64,000 nt of DNA from Pseudomonadota bacterium (GTDB taxonomy: Bacteria; Pseudomonadota; Gammaproteobacteria; Pseudomonadales; Oleiphilaceae), in the NCBI GenBank assembly GCA_002747395.1, contig PDPE01000029.1, positions 1-64,000 on the forward strand, read 5' to 3'. Below, one piece after another: positions 9,072 through 16,611 of this stretch. Every line of letters starts with the position of its first letter. The stretch's first letter is position 1. A program made the translations under genes and the position numbers. Below the pieces are notes generated by a model. That model was not told where the DNA came from and did no database searches. It saw only the letters and a program-made list of their open reading frames with translations.

Positions 9072-10322
9072 ATGAAAAATAAAGAGCAATCACCAACACT
9101 GGATGCCCCGTTCTCCCTGAAGACGGGCACCATCATAAAAAATCGCCTGTTCAAATCAGCCATGAGTGAACAGCTTGGCGACCGCAAACACAACCCGACC
9201 CCGGGCCTGGCCAACCTTTATCGACGTTGGGCACAAGGCGGTATCGGCCTGATGGTGTCTGGCAACATTATGATTGACCATACCGCTCTGGGCGAGCCAA
9301 AAAATGTCGTGTTGGACGAGAGCAGCGATATATCAAAGTTTAAAAACTGGACTCGGGCCGGTACCGAAAACGGTGCGCACCTTTGGGCACAGTTGAACCA
9401 TCCGGGAAAGCAAATCCCGAATTTTATTTGCAAGGAGCCGGTAGCGCCTTCCGCCATTCCTCTCACACGGGGCCTGGAGAAGGGCTTCAACAAGCCACGA
9501 GCGCTGACGGAAGAAGAAATCAACGGCATTATCAACAAATTCGCCACATCGGCCCGGCTGGCCAAAGAGTCAGGGTTTACCGGGGTTCAAATACATGGTG
9601 CTCATGGCTATCTGGTCAGTCAGTTTCTGTCACCCCGACACAACCAAAGGCGGGACCAGTGGGGAGGCTCTGCCGAAAACCGCATGCGCTTTGTTTTGGA
9701 GGTCTACCATGCCATACGCCGGGAAGTAGGTGATGATTACCCTGTAGGAATCAAACTGAATTCTGCCGATTTTATGAAAGGCGGATTTTCCGAACAAGAA
9801 TCCATGGAGGTCGTGCGGAAACTCGGTGAAGAAGGTATCGATCTGATTGAAATATCCGGTGGCACCTATGAAGCACCCGCCATGGTCGGCCACGCTCCTG
9901 TCACGCAAAAAGACACTACCAGGAAACGGGAAGCCTATTTCCTCGATTATGCTGAATCAGTAAGAAAAACGACCGATACACCACTGGTCGTAACAGGTGG
10001 CTTTCGCACGGCCAGGGGAATGACCGACGCATTGCAAAGCGGCGCCTGTGACTTCGTTGGCATAGCGAGACCCGTGGCGGTTGACCCGGATATGCCTGCC
10101 AACGCCATGCGCAACCCCGCCTATGAAATCAAATTACGCAAGCTGAGTACCGGGGTCAAAGCCATAGACAAGATGGCCATATTGGACATAACCTGGTACG
10201 AGTTCCAATTGTGGAGGATGGCAGACAACAAGGCGCCTGACCCCAAAATGAGCGAGTGGGTAGCCTTTGCACGAACTCTCGCAGCCGCAGGAATACATGC
10301 TTTCAGAAAACGCAGGGCATAA
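9072..10322 (+). CDS. NADH:flavin oxidoreductase, Old Yellow Enzyme family
   Basis: This 416-aa FMN enzyme has a TIM-barrel core typical of 2,4-dienoyl-CoA reductase-like Old Yellow Enzymes. FKSAMSEQLG marks the N-terminal FMN site, WAQLNHPGKQ the next strand, and HGAHGYLVSQFLSPR carries the substrate-binding histidine pair. The RRDQWGGSAENRMRF signature follows, with FVGIARPVAVDPD for the phosphate site. It lacks the C-terminal NADPH/FeS module of FadH. The ribosome site AGGAG is at about 9060. It follows the GlpD-like gene by 61 bp, so co-transcription is likely. A strong terminator follows it. The substrate is unknown. Confidence 0.88.
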   Translation: MKNKEQSPTLDAPFSLKTGTIIKNRLFKSAMSEQLGDRKHNPTPGLANLYRRWAQGGIGLMVSGNIMIDHTALGEPKNVVLDESSDISKFKNWTRAGTENGAHLWAQLNHPGKQIPNFICKEPVAPSAIPLTRGLEKGFNKPRALTEEEINGIINKFATSARLAKESGFTGVQIHGAHGYLVSQFLSPRHNQRRDQWGGSAENRMRFVLEVYHAIRREVGDDYPVGIKLNSADFMKGGFSEQESMEVVRKLGEEGIDLIEISGGTYEAPAMVGHAPVTQKDTTRKREAYFLDYAESVRKTTDTPLVVTGGFRTARGMTDALQSGACDFVGIARPVAVDPDMPANAMRNPAYEIKLRKLSTGVKAIDKMAILDITWYEFQLWRMADNKAPDPKMSEWVAFARTLAAAGIHAFRKRRA

Positions 10323-10329
10323 CCCCACC

Positions 10330-10357
10330 GCCCCCTTCCCCCGGGGGCTTTTTATTT
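10330..10357 (+). terminator. Rho-independent terminator after the OYE gene
   Basis: GCCCCC (10330-10335) pairs with GGGGGC (10343-10348) across a 7-base loop and is followed by TTTTTATTT. Confidence 0.85.
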
Positions 10358-10468
10358 CCAAATAATAAACCTTTTTCCTTGAACTTTTCCGTTACCGGTT
10401 GCTAGACTGAAACCTCATCAGGCTTCAGATCATCAATTGCCACCTGGATCAATAGCAGCCACACCTCC

Positions 10469-11419
10469 ATGACCCCAATCTCATACCGACATGGTAAAAA
10501 AAGTTCTCGCCCTTGCCTGGCCTTTACCTTGCACACCCTTACCCTGTGCGCCCTGTTCCTGGCAACGGCTTTCATCAATCCGACCCTGGCCCGAAACCTG
10601 ATCCAGCTGGATACCGGAAAAATCCGTCTGGGCTCGGTAAACGCTCTCGTCTATGACATTGATAATTCACGGGTACTGTACAGTAAAAACAGGAACAGGA
10701 TGGTGCCTGTCGCATCCATCACCAAGCTTATGACGGCCATGGTTATACTGGACTCAAAGCAACCCCTTGACGAGTGGATAACAATCAAAAAGCCCACCAA
10801 AAAATATAAAAAAAACACCTATACAAGAATCAGAACCGGCTCCAGGATACAACGCAGAAACCTGCTGCTGCTCGCGCTCATGTCCTCTGAAAATGTCGCA
10901 TCGATGGTATTGAGCGAAGCCTACCCGGGAGGAAGCGATGCCTTTGTGAAAGCCATGAATGTGAAAGCAAGGTCACTGGGGATGAACAAGACACAGTTTA
11001 CAGACCCTTCGGGACTTTCACCCGAAAACCTGTCCACTCCGTCAGATTTGCTGAAGATGATTCTTGCCGCATCCGGATACCCGTTAATCAGACAGTTCTC
11101 GACCACCCCAAAATACGATGCACGTTTCAGAACGCCACGCTACGTTCTGTACTACGCCAACACAAACCTGCTGGTGAGACGCGGAACATGGGATTTAACA
11201 CTGAGCAAAACCGGTTATCTGACCGAAGCAGGCAGGTGTCTGGTCATGGTCGGCAAGATTGATGGCCACAATATAGCCATGATCTTTCTTGATGCTTTCG
11301 GCAAACTCACTCCGGTAGGGGATGCCGGTCGGGTCAAAAAATGGATCACCAGGGGTAACAGCGGAAAAGTCATTCGTGCCGCCAGGCAATATGAGCGGTC
11401 AAAAAATGGAAATAGCTGA
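10469..11419 (+). CDS. pbpG: D-alanyl-D-alanine endopeptidase (penicillin-binding protein 7/8)
   Basis: This 316-aa periplasmic serine peptidase cleaves peptidoglycan cross-links. An N-terminal signal or anchor segment (about residues 20-40) precedes the S11 peptidase fold. The three active-site motifs are present: SITK (SxxK, about residue 87), SSEN (SxN) and SKTG (KTG) in the last third. The extra C-terminal domain of DacA-type carboxypeptidases is absent, which supports PbpG. It follows a terminator and has its own start at 10469. It is probably monocistronic, with an unrelated aldolase gene downstream. Confidence 0.88.
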   Translation: MTPISYRHGKKSSRPCLAFTLHTLTLCALFLATAFINPTLARNLIQLDTGKIRLGSVNALVYDIDNSRVLYSKNRNRMVPVASITKLMTAMVILDSKQPLDEWITIKKPTKKYKKNTYTRIRTGSRIQRRNLLLLALMSSENVASMVLSEAYPGGSDAFVKAMNVKARSLGMNKTQFTDPSGLSPENLSTPSDLLKMILAASGYPLIRQFSTTPKYDARFRTPRYVLYYANTNLLVRRGTWDLTLSKTGYLTEAGRCLVMVGKIDGHNIAMIFLDAFGKLTPVGDAGRVKKWITRGNSGKVIRAARQYERSKNGNS

Positions 11420-11653
11420 TATAATCGTTCGAAAACCCAATGCCAGGTACGGGTCTGCCAACATTTCCACCGTTCATGCCCGGCGGGCAGGCTGAATGAT
11501 GACTCTGGTCAAAAGACCGCAGCCCGGCCTATCCTAGAATGGACGAGTGTCTCTGGCATATTACTCTGGCACAGCCTGAAAACTGCGACTAGAATTAGCT
11601 CAATCCACTGAAACCAAATCGACATTATCACAATAAATGCAAGGAACCAAACC

Positions 11654-12733
11654 ATGTCCCAAAAGATATTAGATGTTGTCAAACCCGGCGTTGTTACCGG
11701 TGACGACGTGCAAAAGCTGTTTGCTGTTGCCAAGGCAAATCGTTTTGCATTACCTGCCGTAAACTGTGTCGGTACCGACTCTGTCAATGCCGTATTGGAG
11801 GCCGCCGCCAAGGTCAGGTCAGCCGTGATCATTCAGTTTTCCAATGGTGGAGCTGCCTTTTATGCCGGTAAGGGCCTGAAGCTGGAGGGGCAACAGGCCG
11901 CAGTTCTGGGTGCGGTATCTGGCGCAAAACATGTCCATGCACTGGCAGAAGCCTATGGCGTGCCTGTTATTCTGCACACCGACCATGCAGCCAAAAAACT
12001 GCTACCCTGGATTGACGGTTTGCTTGACGCAGGAGAAGCGCACTTTAAGGAAACCGGCAAACCTTTGTACAGTTCTCATATGATTGATCTGTCCGAAGAA
12101 AGCCTTGAAGAAAACATAGAAATCAGTGCCCGGTACCTGGAAAGGATGTCAAAGATGGGCATGACACTGGAGATCGAGCTCGGCTGTACCGGTGGTGAAG
12201 AAGATGGTGTCGATAATACAGACATGGACAATTCCATGCTCTACACACAACCGGAAGACGTTGCCTACGCCTATGAGACGCTGAAAAAAATCAGCCATCG
12301 TTTCACCATCGCGGCATCCTTTGGCAACGTGCATGGAGTCTATAAACCCGGAAACGTCAAGCTGACCCCGAAAATTCTCGATAACTCTCAAAAATACGTG
12401 AGTGAAAAGTATGGCGTCCCGGAAAAGACACTGGATTTCGTTTTCCACGGCGGTTCCGGTTCAAGTGAACAGGAAATCACCGAGGCTATTGGCTACGGCG
12501 TCATCAAGATGAACATCGATACCGATACCCAATGGGCGACCTGGGAAGGCATAAAGAATTACTATGTCGAGAAGGAAGGTTATTTACAAGGGCAGATCGG
12601 TAACCCTGACGGGGAAGACAAACCCAACAAGAAATTCTATGACCCACGAGTGTGGCTCCGAAAAGCCCAGGAATCCATGATAGTCAGACTGGAACAGGCC
12701 TTTAAGGACCTGAACGCGGTAGATACGCTTTAA
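11654..12733 (+). CDS. fbaA: class II fructose-bisphosphate aldolase
   Basis: This 359-aa zinc aldolase cleaves or forms fructose-1,6-bisphosphate in glycolysis and gluconeogenesis. Zinc and substrate motifs are clear: ILHTDHAAKK (zinc histidine), the ELGCTGGEEDGVDN loop, SFGNVHGVYKPGN, and FVFHGGSGSSEQEI. Length and motifs fit the E. coli FbaA (class IIA) type rather than the shorter class IIB enzymes. The start at 11654 follows an AAGGAA ribosome site. No pgk or gap gene adjoins it. Confidence 0.95.
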   Translation: MSQKILDVVKPGVVTGDDVQKLFAVAKANRFALPAVNCVGTDSVNAVLEAAAKVRSAVIIQFSNGGAAFYAGKGLKLEGQQAAVLGAVSGAKHVHALAEAYGVPVILHTDHAAKKLLPWIDGLLDAGEAHFKETGKPLYSSHMIDLSEESLEENIEISARYLERMSKMGMTLEIELGCTGGEEDGVDNTDMDNSMLYTQPEDVAYAYETLKKISHRFTIAASFGNVHGVYKPGNVKLTPKILDNSQKYVSEKYGVPEKTLDFVFHGGSGSSEQEITEAIGYGVIKMNIDTDTQWATWEGIKNYYVEKEGYLQGQIGNPDGEDKPNKKFYDPRVWLRKAQESMIVRLEQAFKDLNAVDTL

Positions 12734-12762
12734 CCGCAGATACAGTTGACCGCAGATACGCA
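12733..12762 (+). repeat. 16-bp tandem duplication at the fbaA 3' end
   Basis: ACCGCAGATACAGTTG is followed by ACCGCAGATACG, beginning at the last base of the fbaA stop codon. The second copy diverges after the first 11-12 bases. Confidence 0.7.
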
Positions 12763-12850
12763 TTAAAAAGCGGCGCTTGCAAACCTGGCCATAACCGGTC
12801 TGGCAGAGATTTGACCCGGATACGGTTTGGCCTTCGTTTCGAGTACCGCT

Positions 12851-13486
12851 TTACTCGCCAGGAAACGAATACATTTTCGAAGACAGGCTTCGGGCAAACA
12901 GGGTAACCAGGCTGCTCATGGCCATCACTTGCTCTTCCACCGAGCTTCCTGCCCTCACATTTTCCCTGAATGTACCAGAGACGACCTCTTGCCCCGATTG
13001 GTTCACCCAGGACCAGGCTGCCTCCAGTCTGGCAAAATTTCCCTTTCTCGCGTCAAACCGGTAAACATCTATTTTCAGACTATGGTTGCTTCGCCGGGAA
13101 AGCATACCGGAATCCAGAACGAACCTCTGCCGAGGATTCATCGCCATCATATTTTTCAGCAGTGCCATTTCGAATTCGTATTCGAGACTCCCGCCCCACT
13201 GATCCAGTTTGGCGATTTCATACTGGTTATTCGTGCTTTGGGTGACCACCGAGGAGCGCTTGAGATAGTCTGCAAAATAGATTGGGCCAATCGAGGTGAT
13301 GATGACGTTCTCTGAAACACAATCCGGAACCTTGCCAGGAGTACGGCAGGAAGTGGAATTGAGTTCCGGAGAGGACAAAAGATAAAAGTGACTTTCTTCT
13401 GAAGGAGAGGAAATGGCACAGCCGGAGAGCAAGTAACCAAAAAAGAGAACTACCCCGATACTCCTTGTGACCCGCCACCTGTTCAT
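12851..13486 (-). CDS. ABC-type transport auxiliary lipoprotein (PqiC/DUF330-like)
   Basis: This 211-aa lipoprotein has a signal peptide ending in the lipobox LSGC (cysteine near residue 23). The body has the fold seen in PqiC and other auxiliary lipoproteins of MCE transporters: FYLL strand near the start, then IGPIYFADYLKRS, and a central LEYEFEMALLKNM segment. It is the last gene of a four-gene cluster (permease, ATPase, MCE protein, lipoprotein) transcribed leftward. The likely role is an outer-membrane or periplasmic contact of the lipid transport bridge. Confidence 0.8.
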   Translation of the reverse strand: MNRWRVTRSIGVVLFFGYLLSGCAISSPSEESHFYLLSSPELNSTSCRTPGKVPDCVSENVIITSIGPIYFADYLKRSSVVTQSTNNQYEIAKLDQWGGSLEYEFEMALLKNMMAMNPRQRFVLDSGMLSRRSNHSLKIDVYRFDARKGNFARLEAAWSWVNQSGQEVVSGTFRENVRAGSSVEEQVMAMSSLVTLFARSLSSKMYSFPGE

Positions 13487-13527
13487 GCCATATTCCTCCC
13501 TTTCATGCTTTGTTCTTGCCTTCCTGA

Positions 13528-14523
13528 TCAGCGTTTTTTACCTGTTAAAACCGACTCGGGGTTGCGCTCAATCGTTTCGCCCAGCTGGCGGAACTGCTCT
13601 GCTGACCGCTCCATTGATTCAAGTGTCCTGATCACCCTGACCCTGACATCCGATCCCGGCTCCACCAGTTGCTCAAAGGTTTTGAGTGTTGATTCTGCCT
13701 GCCCGATCACGCCATCAAGATCATCAAGCGCTCTCTTCGTCTGTTTCATCAACCGCTCACCCCGTTGAGATGCCCTGGTAACGTTCTTTGCCATTTTCTG
13801 AAACGCAGCAGAGGTTTGGTAGTATTGTTCAAAAAAGTGTTCGCGTTCCCCGTTTATTCCGGTCAACAAGCGGTTTAACTGAACCAGACTGGCATTCAGT
13901 TCCGTCAGGGAACGATCAATTTTGTCAGAGCTGACAGCCTCATTGAAATTACGGATGGCGCTGTCCAGGTGCTCGGTTATTGCGACCAGGGGGATACCAT
14001 CAATTTGTTTTACCACGCTTTTGAGCGTTTCGGAAACAACTTCAAAATCGGTGGGTACCGTTGGAAAGTTCAGATTGTCATTGTCATCCGGCAACAGGTA
14101 GCCCTTTTGAAGGGGAAAGTACTCTAACTGAATCTGCAATCGGCCGGTGACAATACTCTGGGGCACCAGCTGCGCCCGCAAGCCTTTTTTAATCTGGCCA
14201 TCAAGAAATTCGTACAGTATTCGGCGATTGGCAAAACGGGTGTCTTCACCCTGAGCCAGGGCACCCACCACGCGGATAATGATGTCTTTGCCATCTTCTG
14301 CTATATCCAGGTTGACCTCTTTTACTTCTCCAATGCGCACACCACGAAAAGTAATGGGTGAGCCCGTAGTCAGCCCCTTGACCGAACCGGTAAATACCAT
14401 CTCGACATCGTACTCTGCCCGAAACCAGTCCCCGGAGCCAAAGGTAAAGATTCCGGCCACCAACAGCACAATCGCCAAAATGGTAAAAGCTCCAATGGCC
14501 CTGGCATTGACTTTATGGGACAT
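13528..14523 (-). CDS. MCE/MlaD-family lipid transport protein
   Basis: This 331-aa protein has one N-terminal membrane anchor (about residues 10-30) and a single MCE domain. The MCE domain carries the VKGLTTGSPITFRGVRIGEV motif, followed by YEFLDGQIKKGLRAQL. A long C-terminal helical region (about residues 180-320) could form a periplasmic needle or tunnel as in the longer MCE proteins. ATG 14523 was chosen over GTG 14538 because GAGGGA lies seven bases upstream. It binds or conducts phospholipids between membranes together with the permease and ATPase upstream. Confidence 0.88.
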   Translation of the reverse strand: MSHKVNARAIGAFTILAIVLLVAGIFTFGSGDWFRAEYDVEMVFTGSVKGLTTGSPITFRGVRIGEVKEVNLDIAEDGKDIIIRVVGALAQGEDTRFANRRILYEFLDGQIKKGLRAQLVPQSIVTGRLQIQLEYFPLQKGYLLPDDNDNLNFPTVPTDFEVVSETLKSVVKQIDGIPLVAITEHLDSAIRNFNEAVSSDKIDRSLTELNASLVQLNRLLTGINGEREHFFEQYYQTSAAFQKMAKNVTRASQRGERLMKQTKRALDDLDGVIGQAESTLKTFEQLVEPGSDVRVRVIRTLESMERSAEQFRQLGETIERNPESVLTGKKR

Positions 14524-14553
14524 CCTTGCTTCCCTCACAGTTTTCCTGTCTGG

Positions 14554-15363
14554 TCATTGCCCCGTTCCAATATCAGGATCCACCTTTCCTCTCCTCAAAA
14601 AGCATTGCACGGTTTCCAGAGGGCAGCTATCCAAAAGCGTTTTCGGGTTACCTCCTGCCAGCATGGTCTGCGTCTCTGCATCCAGAAATACGGAATTGTT
14701 GGCAATGGCGAAAATACTTGCCAATTCATGCGAAACCAGAATAATAGTGGCCTTCATGCTCTCACTTAACTCAAGAATCAGATCGTCCAGGCGTCTGGCG
14801 CTCACCGGGTCAAGACCGGCAGAAGGCTCATCAAAAAACAAAATCTCCGGGTCAAGTGCCAACGCCCGCGCCAGGGCCGCCCGCTTCATCATACCGCCAC
14901 TGATCTCGGACGGGTAATAGGTTTCGAAACCGGAAAGCCCCACCATCGCCAGTTTCAACATTGCCAGCTCTTTAATCTCGGCTTTACCTAACCTGGTATA
15001 CAGCTCCATCGGCATACCGACATTTTCTTCCAGCGTCAACGAACTGATCAAGGCCCCTGCCTGATAGGTAATACCAAACCGGCGAGTCAGCATCCGGCGC
15101 TCGGACAAGGTTGCATTAACCAGGCTCAGGTTATCGACCAGAATGTCTCCCATGGCAGGCGAATAGAGCCCTGTCATGTGCTTGAGCAGGGTGCTTTTAC
15201 CGCATCCACTGCCTCCCATAATGACGAAAATATCCTGCCGGTTCACCCTGAACGAGAGATCCCGCTGCACAATCCGTTCGCCATACTTCATGGTGAGCCC
15301 GTCGACAACAACGTGTGCCTCACCTGGCCGGGAATCGACCTGTTCTGCCATACTTGTTACCAT
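14554..15363 (-). CDS. ABC transporter ATPase, MlaF/Mkl-like
   Basis: This cytoplasmic ATPase of about 269 aa powers the MCE lipid transporter. Walker A is GGSGCGKSTLLKH, the signature is EISGGMMKRAALARA with the GGM variant typical of MlaF, and Walker B is EILFFDEPSAGLDPVSA. The H-loop is in LVSHELASI. The start is uncertain: ATG 15363 and ATG 15351 are both possible, and a TTG lies at 15390. The gene is 30-40 bp downstream of the permease and in the same operon. Confidence 0.88.
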   Translation of the reverse strand: MVTSMAEQVDSRPGEAHVVVDGLTMKYGERIVQRDLSFRVNRQDIFVIMGGSGCGKSTLLKHMTGLYSPAMGDILVDNLSLVNATLSERRMLTRRFGITYQAGALISSLTLEENVGMPMELYTRLGKAEIKELAMLKLAMVGLSGFETYYPSEISGGMMKRAALARALALDPEILFFDEPSAGLDPVSARRLDDLILELSESMKATIILVSHELASIFAIANNSVFLDAETQTMLAGGNPKTLLDSCPLETVQCFLRRGKVDPDIGTGQ

Positions 15364-15399
15364 GGAACCGGCACCTGAAAACGAAAGCAATACATCGGG

Positions 15400-16533
15400 C
15401 TAAATACCCAATACCGTGGTGGCTATTGTAACGAGAGAATCTGCAACAACAATCAAAACAATCCCCAAAACCACCGCATTGGTGGTTGACTTGCCCACCC
15501 CCGACGCGCTTCTGGCCGAAAACATTCCCATAAAACAACCGGACAGGGCGATCACCATACCGAACAAAACACTCTTGAACAGCCCGATCATAAAATGTAC
15601 CAGTGGCACAGTGGACATCATCTGTTCAATATACATACTCCAGGTAATATCCAGCATTACAATGCTGACAAGAGCTCCGCCAAGTATCCCCATCAGGTTC
15701 GCATAAATGGTCAACAAGGGCAACATCAACACCAGAGCCAGCATTCTGGGAACAACAAGAAACTCCATGGGAGCGACGCCCATCGTACGCAGGGCATCGA
15801 TTTCCTCGTTTACCTGCATACTGCCCAACTGCGCGGCATAGGCAGCGCCGGTTCTCCCTGCCATTATGATGGCTGTCATCATGGCTCCCATCTCTCTCGC
15901 CATCGACAAACCCACCAGGCTGGCAACATAAACACTGGCCCCGAATTTCTCAAGCTGGACGGCACCGACGAAAGCCAGAATCATCCCCATCAGCACACTG
16001 ATGAGCGTCACAATCGGCAGTGAGCCTGGCCCCGTATCTTCCACAAATCCCCAGAAATCACTGCGCCGATATACCGCACGACCCCGAAAAAAATTTACAA
16101 ACGCAATCACCGCCTTACCCACAAATTCGGTGAAGTGCGATGCCTCCCGAATGATAGTCAGGGTGCGTTTACCCACAGTTTCGGTCAGCGAAAAACCCGA
16201 GATCCCCACTACCTCACTATTGACGTTGTCGGCTGCACTTTCAGCGAGAGAAACAAGCCGCACGGCTCCTTGCGGCACATTCTCAAATTCCAGGGTGATT
16301 CCATTTTCCTTTGAAAAGCGAACCAACAACAGAAGGTAACTGACAAGGCAGCTGTCCCACCCGGTCAGGGAATTGCCATTGACAATGATCTTTCTCAATG
16401 CAGACGAGTCAGAAAAACGGCCTGTCACATCATTTATGGCAGACAAGCCTTCTTCCAGACTCCACTGCCCGACAAGCTTTATGGCAAGCGTAAACTGACC
16501 AATTGTTTGATATTGCAAACGTTCTGATGTCAC
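15400..16533 (-). CDS. STAS-MlaE fusion permease of the MCE transporter
   Basis: This 377-aa protein joins an N-terminal STAS-like domain (about residues 1-100) to an MlaE permease with five or six membrane segments. The permease part has VTLISVLMGMILAF, the AREMGAMMTAIIMAGRTGAAYA coupling block and MQVNEEIDALRTMGV. In E. coli Mla the STAS protein (MlaB) is separate; here it may be covalently supplied, as in YrbE-like fusions. The start is probably GTG 16533. It is the first gene of the leftward four-gene cluster. Confidence 0.87.
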   Translation of the reverse strand: MTSERLQYQTIGQFTLAIKLVGQWSLEEGLSAINDVTGRFSDSSALRKIIVNGNSLTGWDSCLVSYLLLLVRFSKENGITLEFENVPQGAVRLVSLAESAADNVNSEVVGISGFSLTETVGKRTLTIIREASHFTEFVGKAVIAFVNFFRGRAVYRRSDFWGFVEDTGPGSLPIVTLISVLMGMILAFVGAVQLEKFGASVYVASLVGLSMAREMGAMMTAIIMAGRTGAAYAAQLGSMQVNEEIDALRTMGVAPMEFLVVPRMLALVLMLPLLTIYANLMGILGGALVSIVMLDITWSMYIEQMMSTVPLVHFMIGLFKSVLFGMVIALSGCFMGMFSARSASGVGKSTTNAVVLGIVLIVVADSLVTIATTVLGI

Positions 16534-16611
16534 TCGGAAACCACCCGGGCTATAGGATTGTCCACCATTTTATACCGTTTTTGTCACTCAATGACGACTC
16601 ACAATGACTGA

